Positions 49,604-59,458 are shown, numbered from the stretch's first letter. The stretch is DNA of 64,000 nucleotides from Ideonella sp. (GCA_015075545.1 JABTUC010000005.1:248001-312000), one strand, 5' to 3'. A program made the numbers and translations. Notes: generated by a model not told the origin, from the sequence alone.

Positions 49604-50515
49604 ATGGAAGTCGCCCTGCTGATCCTCGTCATCGCCGTCATCTTCGTCGTCCGCACCTTCAAGATCGTGCCGCAGCAGCACGCGTGGGTGGTCGAGCGCC
49701 TCGGGCGCTACGACCGCACGCTGACGCCGGGGTTGAAGTTCGTGATCCCGTTCGTCGAGCGCGTGAGCTACAAGCACTCGCTGAAGGAGATTCCGCTGGA
49801 CGTGCCGAGCCAGGTCTGCATCACCAAGGACAACACGCAACTGCAGGTCGACGGCATCCTGTACTTCCAGATCACCGACGCCATGCGCGCCAGCTACGGC
49901 TCGAGCAACTATGTGCTGGCGATCACCCAGCTCGCGCAGACCACGCTGCGCAGCGTGATCGGCAAGATGGAGCTCGACAAGACGTTCGAGGAACGCGGCG
50001 CGATCAACGCGGCGGTGGTGGCGGCGCTCGACGAAGCCGCGCTCAACTGGGGCGTCAAGGTGCTGCGCTACGAGATCAAGGATCTCACGCCACCGGCCGA
50101 GATCCTGCGCAGCATGCAGGCGCAAATCACCGCCGAGCGCGAGAAGCGCGCGCTGATCGCGGCTTCCGAGGGCAAGCGGCAGGAGCAGATCAACCTCGCC
50201 GAGGGTCAGCGCGCGGCCTTCATTGCCAAGAGCGAGGGCGAGAGGCAGGCCGAGATCAACAAGGCACAGGGCGAGGCGGCGGCGATCACCGCGGTGGCCG
50301 ATGCCACCGCCGGCGCGATCCGCCAGATCGCGGCGGCCATCCAGCAGCCCGGCGGCGAGGCGGCCGTGCAGCTGAAGGTGGCCGAGCGTGCAGTCGACGC
50401 CTACCAGCAGCTCGCCAAGACCAACAACACGATGATCGTGCCGGGCAACATGACCGAGGTCGCGACGCTGATCGGCACTGCGATGGCGCTGATGAAAGGC
50501 GGCGCCAAGGGTTGA
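49604..50515 (+). CDS. SPFH/stomatin-like membrane protease-modulator (QmcA type)
   Basis: A 303-residue SPFH-domain protein. One N-terminal membrane helix (VALLILVIAVIFVV) is followed by the band-7 domain, QQHAWVVERLGRYDRTLTPG and CITKDNTQLQVDGILYFQIT. A long charged helix with repeated AEREKRALIAASEGKRQEQI and GERQAEINKAQGEAAAI forms the coiled coil. It is the partner of NfeD and probably oligomerises at the inner membrane. Confidence 0.93.
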   Translation: MEVALLILVIAVIFVVRTFKIVPQQHAWVVERLGRYDRTLTPGLKFVIPFVERVSYKHSLKEIPLDVPSQVCITKDNTQLQVDGILYFQITDAMRASYGSSNYVLAITQLAQTTLRSVIGKMELDKTFEERGAINAAVVAALDEAALNWGVKVLRYEIKDLTPPAEILRSMQAQITAEREKRALIAASEGKRQEQINLAEGQRAAFIAKSEGERQAEINKAQGEAAAITAVADATAGAIRQIAAAIQQPGGEAAVQLKVAERAVDAYQQLAKTNNTMIVPGNMTEVATLIGTAMALMKGGAKG

Positions 50516-50598
50516 ATAGAATCGCCGCCCGCCGTTCGGTGGGCACTCATGAGCGCTCCGCGCTCGTGACGTGACCACTGTTTTTCGAGCGCCCCTGC

Positions 50599-50689
50599 GG
50601 AGGGATGGATGAGTGGTTTAAGTCGCACGCCTGGAAAGCGTGTGTGGGTTAACAGCCCACCGCGGGTTCGAATCCCGCTCCCTCCGCCA
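50599..50689 (+). tRNA. tRNA-Ser (anticodon GGA)
   Basis: A 91-nt class II tRNA with encoded CCA. The acceptor arms GGAGGGA and TCCCTCC pair. The anticodon stem CACGC/GCGTG encloses CTGGAAA with anticodon GGA. A long variable arm GTGGGTTAACAGCCCAC and T loop TTCGAAT are clear. Its 3' end is a classic target for tyrosine integrases; an integrase gene starts 165 bases downstream. Confidence 0.96.
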
Positions 50690-50804
50690 GCAATCGATCC
50701 GCAGAGTTTCGGGATCGGCTGGCAACCGGGCTAAAGACCGAGATTCTCCTGGGAAATCTCGTTCGCTACTGACCGTTGCGGTTCGCCAGCAGCCGCGCTA
50801 CAGT

Positions 50805-50853
50805 GGGGGCTCTTTTGGGAAGATGAGCCCCCAAACGGGCGGAAAGAGCCCCC
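50805..50853 (+). promoter_or_regulatory. Spaced GGGGGCTC/GAGCCCCC repeats before the integrase gene
   Basis: The octamer GGGGGCTC (50805-50812) is followed by two inverse copies GAGCCCCC (50825-50832 and 50846-50853), the last ending one base before the integrase ATG. Starts are 20 and 21 bases apart, two helical turns, so a protein could bind them on one face. Hairpins between the first and either later copy would also cover the ribosome site. An operator or integrase arm-type site is possible. Confidence 0.5.
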
Positions 50854-50854
50854 G

Positions 50855-52072
50855 ATGGCGCTGACCGAGGTAGCCTGCAAGAGCGCGCGATGCCCGACCG
50901 GCCGGCCGCGCGTGCGGCTGTTCGACGAGCACGGTCTGTACCTCGAGCTTCTGCCCAACGGTGGCAAGTACTGGAAGTGGAAGTACCGCTTCGGAGGCAA
51001 GGAGAAGCGCCTCGCCCTGGGCGTCTACCCCGGCATCAGCCTAAAGGCGAGCCGCCTCAAACGCGACGACGCGCGCAAGTTGTTGGCCTCTGGGGTGGAC
51101 CCCGGCCAGGCCAAGAAGGAAGACAAGCTGCGCAATCGACTTTCTGCCGCGAGTTCATTCGAGAAAGTGGCTCGGGCGTGGTATGCAACATGGTCCACGG
51201 GGCGCAGTGAGCGCCACGCCAAGCAGACCCTGCGCCGGCTCGAGGCCGACGTGTTCCCCGAGATTGGGTCGCTGCCCATTAAGTCGGTGACCGCCCCGCT
51301 CCTGTTGGCCATGGCGCTCAAGATCGAGAAGCGCGGCGCCGTGGACATCTCCAAGCGCGCGTACCAGACCTGCGGCCAGATCCTTCGCTACGCGGTGGCC
51401 CATGGGAAGCTGGAACGCAACCCGGCAGCCGACGTGAAGCCTGGCGACGCCCTGGCCCCTGCCCGCAAGCGCAACTATGCCAGGCTGGACCAGAAGGAAG
51501 TGCCTGGCCTGCTGCGGAAGATCGACGCCTACGACGGCTCGGTCTACACCCGCCTGGCGCTGCAACTGATGGCGCTCACGTTCGTCCGCACGTCGGAGCT
51601 GATCGGCGCGCGCTGGCGTGAGTTCGACATGGGTGCCAAGCAATGGCGCATCCCTGCCGAGCGGATGAAGATGAAGACGCCGCACATCGTGCCGCTGTCG
51701 AAGCAGGCTGTGGCCGTGCTCAAGGAGTTGGAGCAGTACCGCCAGAGAAGCGACCTGCTGTTCCCTGGCGAGCGCGACCACGACAAGTCGATGAGCAACA
51801 ACACGCTGCTCTACGCGCTCTACCGAATGGGCTACCACTCCCGGATGACAGGCCACGGCTTCCGCGGCGTTGCGTCGACCATCCTGCACGAGCACGGTTT
51901 CGAGCACGCCCACATCGAACTCCAGCTGGCCCACATGGAGCGCGACTCCGTCTCCGCTTCCTACAACTACGCGACGTACCTGCCGCAGCGGGCCAAGATG
52001 ATGCAGTGGTGGGCAGACCACTTGGATACGCTGCGGCGAGGAGCCGAGGTGTTGTCGCTCCACGCGGCGTGA
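50855..52072 (+). CDS. P4-type tyrosine integrase
   Basis: A 405-residue integrase with the N-terminal DUF4102 arm-binding domain (LYLELLPNGGKYWKWKYRFG, RLALGVYPGISLKAS), the core-binding SAM-like domain, and the catalytic domain. Active-site residues: Arg in TFVRTSELIGARW, Lys in MKMKTPHIVPLSK, HGFRG (His-x-x-Arg), His in LAHMERD, and the Tyr nucleophile in SASYNYATYL. All are present, so the enzyme may be active. It lies next to tRNA-Ser, its probable attachment site, but no cargo genes follow, so it is the remnant of an island. Confidence 0.93.
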   Translation: MALTEVACKSARCPTGRPRVRLFDEHGLYLELLPNGGKYWKWKYRFGGKEKRLALGVYPGISLKASRLKRDDARKLLASGVDPGQAKKEDKLRNRLSAASSFEKVARAWYATWSTGRSERHAKQTLRRLEADVFPEIGSLPIKSVTAPLLLAMALKIEKRGAVDISKRAYQTCGQILRYAVAHGKLERNPAADVKPGDALAPARKRNYARLDQKEVPGLLRKIDAYDGSVYTRLALQLMALTFVRTSELIGARWREFDMGAKQWRIPAERMKMKTPHIVPLSKQAVAVLKELEQYRQRSDLLFPGERDHDKSMSNNTLLYALYRMGYHSRMTGHGFRGVASTILHEHGFEHAHIELQLAHMERDSVSASYNYATYLPQRAKMMQWWADHLDTLRRGAEVLSLHAA

Positions 52073-52152
52073 TGTTGACGCCGCGAGGGCGGCACCTCCC
52101 GGTAGCAGGAGACTGAATCAGTGGGCGGCATCGACCATCACCTGCACCAGGA

Positions 52153-53240
52153 TCAGTTCAGCGCAACCTTTGCTGTCCTTGTATGGTACAGCGTCATGCC
52201 GGATCCTTCAGTCAGCCGTCTTTCTCGAACGCGATGTTGGGTGACACCTTTGTACTTGATGGCCGCCAGCTTCGGCATGTAGACCTTCGGATCGGTGACC
52301 CAGATCGACCATGCCTGCAGCATCTGCATCGTAGACGTGTCGAGTAGACCTAATGATTCGATACTTGGTCGTAGCGCCTTCCAGGCCGTGCCACCGGGCA
52401 TCTTTCAGCGATGCGCCGCCCTCGGCGCAGATCACGTTGCCCAGCGTCTTGGCGCCGCCCAGCTCGGCCAGCTGGCGGGTGGTGATGCCGTCGCCGCCGA
52501 AGAACTTCACGTTGCTCAGGCCGGAGTTGCTCCATCTGGCGCAGCATCACGCTTCGGGTCCATGCCGCAGAAGATGCCATCGTTCTTCGACTCTGATGGC
52601 GGTGAGGATCGCCGCGAAGTCGGTCGCCTTGTCGTTGGTGTACTGCTGGTCGACGATCTGGATGCCCTTGCTCTTGGCGGTGGCGGCAACACCTCGCCAC
52701 GCCCTGGCTGCAGGCGGTGCGGTCATCGATGACCGCCACCCGCTTCAGGTGCAGCGCGTTGACGGCGTACAGCGCCAGGCCGGCGCCGAGCGCGTTGTCG
52801 TTGGCCAGCAGGCGGAACGTGGTCTTGAAGCCTTGCTGCGTCAGCTTCGGGTTGGTGGCCGACGGTGTGATGTGCGGAATGCCGCACTGGTTGTACACGG
52901 CCGATGCGGCGATCGTGGGGCCCGAGTTCAGGTGACCGACGACGCCGGCGACCTTGGTGTCGCAGAACTTCTGTGCCGCCGCGGTGCCCTGCTTCGGGTC
53001 GGCCGCATCGTCTTCGGCGACCAGTTCGAGCTTGACCTTCTTGCCGCCGATCGTCACGCCCTTGGCGTTGAGATCGTCGATCGCCATGCGCGCGCCGTTC
53101 TCGTTGTCCTTGCCGTAGTGCGCTTGCGGGCCCGACACCGGCCCGACGTGGCCGATCTTGACCACCATCTCTTGCGCCGATACCGCGCCGGCAAACAACG
53201 CGGCCGCCGCGGCGGCGATCAGGGTGAACTTGACTTGCAT
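52153..53240 (-). pseudogene. Decayed branched-chain amino-acid ABC transporter binding protein (livK-like)
   Basis: The N-terminal half is intact from ATG 53240: signal peptide QVKFTLIAAAAAALFAGAVS, then VVKIGHVGPVSGPQAHYGKD and ITPSATNPKLTQQGFKTTFR up to VAVIDDRTACSQGVA near 52700. From there the frame breaks repeatedly. Fragments of the rest are recognisable in other frames: KFFGGDGITTRQLAELGG (about 52445-52510), VICAEGGASLKD, DPKVYMPKLAAIKYKGVTQ (about 52230-52290) and a normal-looking end KVALN plus stop at 52153. At least five small indels are needed to explain this. A GGAGGT ribosome site precedes the start. Sequencing or assembly error is the main alternative. Confidence 0.85.
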
Positions 53241-53444
53241 AGGGAATGGACCTCCAAGTGGTGCTGTGCCCAGGGCCAGCGTGTATTCAGGCGGCCGAGA
53301 CAATACTCCAAAAACCGCTGCGCTCGCCTACCGGAAACCTCGGGGCCGGGCGCCGGGCACTTCAGGGCAAGCGCGGTCAACCGAAACGGCGCGCGAGTCA
53401 GTGGGGCGAGCCGGGTGGCGGCGCGCTGCCGGTTGTCCGGTGGT

Positions 53445-53807
53445 TCAGCCGCCGCGCTGGCGCTTGACTTCTTCCGCGACGGCTTCGTGCACCGCCTCGC
53501 GCAGCGCGTGGGCGAGCTCCCTGCGCGCATCGTCGACCAGCGCGGCATGCACGCGCGTCACCGCGGCGGCCAGCGCGTCGCGCAGCCGGTGCTCGAACAG
53601 CAGGTCGACCCGCACCTGCAGTTGCTCGATCACCCTTTGCGCGATGCGCTCCTCGTTCACCAGGGCGGCGGCCATCAGCGGGTCGGACGCCACGGCCGCT
53701 TCGCCACGCGGCGCCGGCGCTACCGCATCCGGCTCGGCCCGCAGGTCGGCAATGATCTCGGTCAGGGTCGGCAGCACGCGTGGCGGCGGCTTGGATTCGG
53801 GGTTCAT
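53445..53807 (-). CDS. Hypothetical protein linked to holC
   Basis: A 120-residue protein of unknown function, mostly helical and charged: PRVLPTLTEIIADLRAEPD at the start, then ALVNEERIAQRVIEQLQVRV and AHALREAVHEAVAEEVKRQR at the end. It has no membrane segment or signal. Its ATG overlaps the holC stop (ATGA, 53804-53807), so it is coupled to the clamp-loader subunit. Proteins of this shape are often encoded just after holC in Burkholderiales. Confidence 0.8.
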   Translation of the reverse strand: MNPESKPPPRVLPTLTEIIADLRAEPDAVAPAPRGEAAVASDPLMAAALVNEERIAQRVIEQLQVRVDLLFEHRLRDALAAAVTRVHAALVDDARRELAHALREAVHEAVAEEVKRQRGG

Positions 53808-54277
53808 TGCGTGGCATCGCCATCCGCCGCGGCCCCCTTGGCCGCAATGCGAACGGGCTCGAGTCCGTCGGCCACGTATTGTCGCCAGCGCGCACGGCCG
53901 GAGTGCACTGCATCGGCGGCGCTGCCCACGATCTCGATCACCCGCGTGAAACGCGCCACATCGGCGACGACGGGGTCACCCAGGTTCACTGCCACCTCGA
54001 TCGGCGGCCACGACGGCGGCCACGCCGCGCCACGATCGACCAGCCAGATCGGCGTGCGTTGCAACGCCTCGTCGGGCCGGTCGCCGGCGCGCAGCCGGAC
54101 GTGGGGCACGAACTCGAGCTGCTCGAACGTCCACAGCAGCGTGTCGAGCCGGCCCAGGGTCGCGCCGTCACCGGCCACCAGCACGCGCGAGCCCTGGCGA
54201 AAAGCCTTGCGCAACAGGCGGCAGGCGTAGGCCAACGAGTCGCCGACGCCAATGTGGAACTCCAGCTTCAGCGGCAC
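53804..54277 (-). CDS. holC: DNA polymerase III chi subunit
   Basis: A 157-residue HolC. It begins with KLEFHIGVGDSLAYACRLLR, the chi N-terminus, then RVLVAGDGATLGRLDTLLWT and TPIWLVDRGAAWP. Chi links the clamp loader to SSB. No ATG fits, and the GTG at 54277 (VPLKLEF) is taken as the start. It follows pepA after 65 bases on the same strand, the conserved pepA-holC order. Confidence 0.9.
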   Translation of the reverse strand: MPLKLEFHIGVGDSLAYACRLLRKAFRQGSRVLVAGDGATLGRLDTLLWTFEQLEFVPHVRLRAGDRPDEALQRTPIWLVDRGAAWPPSWPPIEVAVNLGDPVVADVARFTRVIEIVGSAADAVHSGRARWRQYVADGLEPVRIAAKGAAADGDATQ

Positions 54278-54342
54278 GCTTGGACCCCGGACAGGTCGAT
54301 CGGAGCCTGCGCAGCGCGCTGCCGCGGGCGACGTGCCGTGGC

Positions 54343-55812
54343 TCAGGCCGCCCGGGCCTGCTCGAGCACGTAGTGCGTCAGCAGGCCCACCGGCCGGCCG
54401 GTGGCGCCCTTGTTCGCACCGGTCTTCCACGCCGTGCCGGCGATGTCCAGGTGTGCCCAATGCAGCTTGGCGGCGAAGCGCTTCAGGAACATCGCCGCGG
54501 TGATCGCGCCGCCGGCACGCGGGCCGACATTGGCGACGTCGGCGAACGAGGTCTTCAGGGCCTCGTCGTACTCGGCATCCAGCGGCATGCGCCAACAAGG
54601 GTCGAGCGCGGCGTCGCCGGCACGGCCGAGCGATTCGGCTAGTGCGTCGTGCGGCGTGAACAGGCCACTGCGGTGATGGCCGAGCGCGATCACGCAGGCG
54701 CCGGTCAGCGTGGCGATATCGACCACCGCACGCGGCGCGAGCCGCTCGGCGTAGCTCAGTGCGTCGCACAGGATCAGCCGGCCCTCGGCATCGGTGTTCA
54801 GGATCTCGATCGTCTTGCCCGACAGGCTGGTCACCACATCGCCGGGCTTCACCGCGCGGCCGCTGGGCAGGTTCTCGCAGGCGGCGATCAGCCCGACCAG
54901 GTTGATCGCCGGCTTCAGTTGGGCGACGGCGCGCAACGTGCCGAGCACGCTGGCGGCGCCGCCCATGTCGAACTTCATCTCGTCCATCTCGGCGGCCGGC
55001 TTGATCGAGATGCCGCCGCTGTCGAACGTGATGCCCTTGCCCACCAGCACCACCGGCGGCGCGCTGGCCGCCGCGCCCTGGTAGCCCAACACGATGAACC
55101 GCGGCGGCTGCTCCGAGCCCTGCGACACCGCGAGCAACGCGCCCATGCCGAGCTGCTCGATCTCCTTGCGGCCGAGCACCTGGACCTTCAGCTTCATCTG
55201 GCGGGCGAGCTCCTGGGCCTGCTCGGCCAGCTGCGACGGCGTGCAATGGTTGCCTGGCCGGTTGGCCAGCTCGCGTGCCAGCTTCACGCCGGCGGCGATC
55301 GCGGCGCCTTGCTTGGTGCCTTCGGCCACCGAGGCTTCGTCGGCCCTGGCGCACAACAGCGTCACACGACCGAGCTTCGGTGCCGGTCCGGCGCTCGGCT
55401 TGGTGTGGCGGTACAGATAGACGGCATCGCCCGCGGCCTGCGTCAGCGCCTCGGCGTGGCCGGCGCCGACCGCGCCCGCGCCATGCAGCCACACCGCCAG
55501 ATGCCTGCTGCCCAGTGCCTTCAGCTGCGCGAGGCCAGCCACGAAGGCGGCCTTCACGGCGCGCGGCGAGGCATCGGCGGCCACCGCCAGCACAACGCGC
55601 GGCGCCTTCACGCCCGACACCGCGCCGAGGTACAGGCAGCGCCCGCCTTCGAGCGCGAGATCGCCCTGCTTGAGCGCGCGCTGCAGCGCGGCGTTCAACG
55701 CACGCGGCAGATCGGCCTTGCCCTTGGCGCCGGCCACGATCACGACGAGCAGCGCATCGGCCGCCGTGGCCACCACGCCGGTCGGCGCGATCGCCTGGTG
55801 TCTGAAGTCCAT
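54343..55812 (-). CDS. pepA: Leucyl aminopeptidase PepA
   Basis: A 489-residue M17 metallo-aminopeptidase. The C-terminal catalytic domain has [17 protein letters not shown] and the signature [14 protein letters not shown] with metal ligands; [15 protein letters not shown] holds the catalytic Lys region. The N-terminal domain is standard. It trims leucine and other residues from peptides, and in some bacteria binds DNA in Xer recombination at plasmid sites. It is divergent from lptF, 27 bases between the start codons. Confidence 0.96.
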   Translation of the reverse strand: MDFRHQAIAPTGVVATAADALLVVIVAGAKGKADLPRALNAALQRALKQGDLALEGGRCLYLGAVSGVKAPRVVLAVAADASPRAVKAAFVAGLAQLKALGSRHLAVWLHGAGAVGAGHAEALTQAAGDAVYLYRHTKPSAGPAPKLGRVTLLCARADEASVAEGTKQGAAIAAGVKLARELANRPGNHCTPSQLAEQAQELARQMKLKVQVLGRKEIEQLGMGALLAVSQGSEQPPRFIVLGYQGAAASAPPVVLVGKGITFDSGGISIKPAAEMDEMKFDMGGAASVLGTLRAVAQLKPAINLVGLIAACENLPSGRAVKPGDVVTSLSGKTIEILNTDAEGRLILCDALSYAERLAPRAVVDIATLTGACVIALGHHRSGLFTPHDALAESLGRAGDAALDPCWRMPLDAEYDEALKTSFADVANVGPRAGGAITAAMFLKRFAAKLHWAHLDIAGTAWKTGANKGATGRPVGLLTHYVLEQARAA

Positions 55813-55839
55813 AATCCGCCTGCGTTCTGAAGGGAGCCG

Positions 55840-56934
55840 ATGTTATTCGATTCGACGCTGCGCAAGGAGCTCGCGCGCGGCTTCGGGGCGACGCTGGTGG
55901 TGATCCTCACCATCGTCATCACGATGATGCTGATCCGCGTGCTCGGCCAGGCCGCCAACGGTGCGGTGGCGCCAACCGACGTGGTGCTGCTGATGGGCTA
56001 CACCGCGCTGAGCCACCTGCCGACGATGCTCGCACTCAGCCTGTTCGTCGCCATCGTCGTCACGCTCGGGCGCATGTACCGCGACAGCGAGATGGCGATC
56101 TGGTTCGCCAGCGGCGTGTCGCTGACGCGTTTCGTCACGCCGGTGCTGCGCGTCAGCTGGCCGGTGCTGCTGGTGGTGGCCGCATTGGTGCTGGTGGTGT
56201 GGCCGTGGGGCAACCGCAGCAGCGCCGAGCTGCGCGATCGCTACGAGCAGCGCTCCGACCTCTCGCGCGTGACGCCCGGCGTGTTCCAGACCTCGCGCGA
56301 TGGCCGCCGCGTGTTCTTCGTCGACAAGGGCTCCGACGAGGCGATGAACGCGCGCGGCGTGTTCGTGCTGGCCAACGGCGACCACGACGAATCGCTCACG
56401 TCGGCGCGCAGCGCGCATATGGAGGCCGTCGGGTCCGACCGCTTCCTGGTGCTCGACAGCGGGCAGCGCACGCAGGTCGACCGCCGCAGCGGCGAGCGCA
56501 GCCTGGCCAGCTTCGAGCGCTACCAGGTGCTCACCGGCGAGCGGCAGATGCAGCGCGCCGCCAACCGCACGCCGAAAACGATGGCCACGCTCGATCTGCT
56601 GCGCGACCCCGGTGCACGCAACCAGGGCGAGCTCGTCTGGCGGCTGGGGCTGCTGTTCGGCGCCATCAATCTCGTGCTGCTGGCGATCGGGCTGGCGGCG
56701 ATCAACCCGCGCCGTGCGAACAACTGGAACCTGCTGTTCGCGTTGATGGGCTTCGTCGTCTACTACAACCTGATCAACCTGTCGCAGGCCTGGGTCGCCG
56801 GCGGACGCGTGGCGCTCGCGCCGGCGATGGCGGCCGTGCACGGCGGCGCGCTGGTGCTGGCGCTGGCGCTGATCTGGTGGCGCGACCATGCGGCCGTACG
56901 ACGCCCGCTGCGCTGGCGGCGCGCGACGGCCTGA
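55840..56934 (+). CDS. lptF: LPS export ABC transporter permease LptF
   Basis: A 364-residue YjgP/YjgQ-family permease. It has two helices at the start ([20 protein letters not shown]), a large periplasmic beta-jellyroll domain between residues about 110 and 270, and helices at the end. With LptG and LptB it pulls LPS out of the inner membrane. Divergent from pepA, as in many Gram-negative genomes. lptG starts 14 bases after its stop. Confidence 0.94.
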   Translation: MLFDSTLRKELARGFGATLVVILTIVITMMLIRVLGQAANGAVAPTDVVLLMGYTALSHLPTMLALSLFVAIVVTLGRMYRDSEMAIWFASGVSLTRFVTPVLRVSWPVLLVVAALVLVVWPWGNRSSAELRDRYEQRSDLSRVTPGVFQTSRDGRRVFFVDKGSDEAMNARGVFVLANGDHDESLTSARSAHMEAVGSDRFLVLDSGQRTQVDRRSGERSLASFERYQVLTGERQMQRAANRTPKTMATLDLLRDPGARNQGELVWRLGLLFGAINLVLLAIGLAAINPRRANNWNLLFALMGFVVYYNLINLSQAWVAGGRVALAPAMAAVHGGALVLALALIWWRDHAAVRRPLRWRRATA

Positions 56935-56948
56935 ACAGCCACCCGAGC

Positions 56949-58064
56949 ATGAAGACCGTCCGCCGCCTGCTGTATCGCGACGTCGTCTGGTCGGTCGTGT
57001 TCGTCGCGGTGGCCTTCCTGTCGCTGTTCTACTTCATCGATTTCGTCGACGAGCTCGACGCCATCGGCCGCAATGGCTACACGTTGCTGCACGCCGCGGC
57101 CAGCGCAATGCTCGAGGTGCCCGGTCACCTGTACGAGCTGCTGCCGATCTGCGTGCTGATCGGCACCATCTACTCGATGGCGCGGCTGGCGCAGTCGTCG
57201 GAGTACACCATCTTGCGCACCGGCGGACTCGGCCCGGCACGCGCGCTGCGGCTGCTGGCCACGCTCGGCCTCGGCTTCGCCGTGATCACTTCCGTGGTCG
57301 GCGACTACCTGGCGCCGCTGGCCGAGCGCGAGGCCGTGCGGCTGAAGGCATCGTTTCGCGGCGGCCTCGAGCTCGGGCGCACCGGCGCTTGGCTGAAGGA
57401 GCGGCGCGTCGGTCCGAACGGTGAGCGCGCGATCTCGGTCAATGTGGCGCGCACCGGCGCCGGCGGCGAGCTGCAGGGCATCCGCATCTTCGAGCTCGAC
57501 ACCGATGGCCGCCTGCGCACGCGTATCGAGGCACGCAGCGGCCGCGTCGACCGCGCTGCCGTGTGGCATCTGGAGCAGGTGCTGCGCACCGATTGGCCGA
57601 CACCCGAGCAGGCCGCGACCGGCGCCGCGGTCACGGTGGAGCGCCTGCCGAGCCTGGAGTGGTCGAGCACGCTGACGGCCGACGTGGTGGCCGCGGCGGT
57701 GCTGCCGTTGAACACGATGTCCACCATCGAGCTGTGGCGCTACAGCGCCCACCTCGGCGACCAGGAGCAGGCCTCGCAACGCTACGACATCCTGTTCTGG
57801 CGCAAGGCGCTGTACCCGCTGGCCTGCCTGGTGATGATGGCGCTGGCGCTGCCGTTCGCCTATCTGCACGCGCGCGCCGGCGGCATCAGCCTGAAGGTGT
57901 TCGGCGGCATCATGCTGGGCATCAGCTTCGTGCTGCTGAACAACGTGTCGGGCCACCTCGGCATGCTGCGCAACTGGGCGCCATGGGTCGCGGCGGCGAC
58001 GCCGGGGCTGTTCTACCTGGCGCTGTCGATGGCGGCGTTCACCTGGCTGGTGCGCTATCGATGA
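56949..58064 (+). CDS. lptG: LPS export ABC transporter permease LptG
   Basis: A 371-residue YjgQ-type permease paralogous to LptF: RLLYRDVVWSVVFVAVAFLS at the start, the LLPICVLIGTIYSMARLAQS helix, then a periplasmic domain and four C-terminal helices, including ISLKVFGGIMLGISFVLLNN. ATG 56949 is the family start. Its stop overlaps the ATG of cbiX (ATGA). Confidence 0.94.
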   Translation: MKTVRRLLYRDVVWSVVFVAVAFLSLFYFIDFVDELDAIGRNGYTLLHAAASAMLEVPGHLYELLPICVLIGTIYSMARLAQSSEYTILRTGGLGPARALRLLATLGLGFAVITSVVGDYLAPLAEREAVRLKASFRGGLELGRTGAWLKERRVGPNGERAISVNVARTGAGGELQGIRIFELDTDGRLRTRIEARSGRVDRAAVWHLEQVLRTDWPTPEQAATGAAVTVERLPSLEWSSTLTADVVAAAVLPLNTMSTIELWRYSAHLGDQEQASQRYDILFWRKALYPLACLVMMALALPFAYLHARAGGISLKVFGGIMLGISFVLLNNVSGHLGMLRNWAPWVAAATPGLFYLALSMAAFTWLVRYR

Positions 58065-58447
58065 ACGCCGACCAGGCCGGCCGCGGGTTGCTGCTGTTCG
58101 CGCACGGCGCGCGCGAGCCCGGCTGGGCGGCACCGTTCGCCGCCGTGCGTGAGCGCATCCGCCGCGAGCAGCCGGGCCTGGCAGTCGAACTGGGTTTTCT
58201 CGAGCTGATGACTCCGGATCTGGCGGGCGCGGCCGACGCGCTGGTACGCGCGGGTTGCCACCGCATCGAGATCGTGCCGCTGTTCTTCGGCACCGGCAAC
58301 CACCTGCGGCGCGACCTGCCGGTGCTGGCCGAGCGCTTGCGCCAGCGACACCATGGCGTGTCGTTCGAGTTGCGCGCAGCGATCGGCGAACACCCGGACG
58401 TGGTGGCGGCGATCGCCCGCGCCGCGGCCGCCGCCCAAGCGCGATGA
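58061..58447 (+). CDS. CbiX-type sirohydrochlorin chelatase-like protein
   Basis: A 128-residue short CbiX protein. The metal-binding His is in LLLFAHGAREPGW, and a second is in AGCHRIEIVPLFFGTGNHLR. Short CbiX proteins insert cobalt or iron into sirohydrochlorin or nickel for related cofactors. It is coupled to lptG upstream by a 4-base overlap and is followed by a CysB-type regulator, which would fit siroheme for sulfite reduction (inference). Confidence 0.88.
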   Translation: MNADQAGRGLLLFAHGAREPGWAAPFAAVRERIRREQPGLAVELGFLELMTPDLAGAADALVRAGCHRIEIVPLFFGTGNHLRRDLPVLAERLRQRHHGVSFELRAAIGEHPDVVAAIARAAAAAQAR

Positions 58448-58484
58448 GCACCGCCTTCGCAGCCCCCGCATCGACCTGCGCGCC

Positions 58485-59429
58485 ATGAATCTGCACCAGT
58501 TCCGCTTTGTCCAGGAGGCCGCCCGGCGCAACCTCAATCTCACCGAGACCGCGAAGGCGCTGTTCACGTCGCAGCCGGGCATCAGCAAGGCGATCATCGA
58601 GTTGGAGGAAGAGCTCGGCGTCGAGATCTTCGCGCGCCACGGCAAGCGGCTGCGGCGCATCACCGAACCGGGGCAGCTGGTGCTGAAGTCGGTCGAGGTG
58701 ATCATGCGCGAGGTGGCCAACCTGAAGCGCATCGGCGAGGAATACTCCAAGCAGGACACCGGCACGCTGTCGATCGCCACCACGCACACGCAGGCGCGCT
58801 ACTTCCTGCCCGAGCGGGTGGCGGCCTTGCGCAGGCGCTACCCGAAGGTGCAGGTGGTGTTGCACCAGGGCACGCCGGCGCAGGTGGCGCGCATGCTGCA
58901 AGACGACAGCGCCGACGTCGGCCTGGCCACCGAATCGCTGGCCGATGTCGAGGGCCTGGTCACGCTGCCGTGCTATGAGTGGCAGCACGTGATCGTGGTG
59001 CCGGCGCAGCACCGGCTGGCCGCGGTGGAACAGCCGACGCTGGAGCAGCTCGCCGCCGAGCCGCTGATCACCTACCACCCCACGTTCACCGGCCGCACGC
59101 GCATCGATGCCGCGTTCGCGCGCGCAAGGCTGAAGCCGACGATCGCGCTCGAGGCGATCGACTCTGACGTGATCAAGACCTACGTGCGCCTCGGTCTGGG
59201 CGTGGGCATCGTCGCCGAGATGGCGGTGCGCGACGACCCGCCCGACGGCGACCTGGTGTCGCACCCGGCTGGCCAGCTGTTCGGCGGCAGCTTGACGCGG
59301 GTGGCGTTCAAGCGCGGTGCCTATCTACGCGAGTTCGTGTTGAGCTTTGCCGAGCTGCTGTCCGACCGCCTGAACCGCGAGCTGCTCCGGCGCGCGATGA
59401 GCGGCGGCGGTGACGACTACGATCTCTGA
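58485..59429 (+). CDS. CysB-family LysR regulator
   Basis: A 314-residue LysR-type activator of the CysB/Cbl group: MNLHQFRFVQEAARRNLNLT, TSQPGISKAIIELEEELGVE (winged helix) and TTHTQARYFLPERVAALRRR, the CysB-like sulfate/thiosulfate-binding half. ATG 58485 fits the family. CysB proteins control sulfur assimilation, sensing N- or O-acetylserine and sulfate. No cys biosynthetic genes other than the nearby CbiX are in the window. Confidence 0.93.
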   Translation: MNLHQFRFVQEAARRNLNLTETAKALFTSQPGISKAIIELEEELGVEIFARHGKRLRRITEPGQLVLKSVEVIMREVANLKRIGEEYSKQDTGTLSIATTHTQARYFLPERVAALRRRYPKVQVVLHQGTPAQVARMLQDDSADVGLATESLADVEGLVTLPCYEWQHVIVVPAQHRLAAVEQPTLEQLAAEPLITYHPTFTGRTRIDAAFARARLKPTIALEAIDSDVIKTYVRLGLGVGIVAEMAVRDDPPDGDLVSHPAGQLFGGSLTRVAFKRGAYLREFVLSFAELLSDRLNRELLRRAMSGGGDDYDL

Positions 59430-59458
59430 TCCGCCGCTTCCGCGACCGCGAACCTGCC

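Noticed and set aside
52073-52152. Searched for a copy of the tRNA-Ser 3' end as attR after the integrase
   Set aside because: No match to the tRNA 3' end is visible between the integrase stop and the livK remnant.
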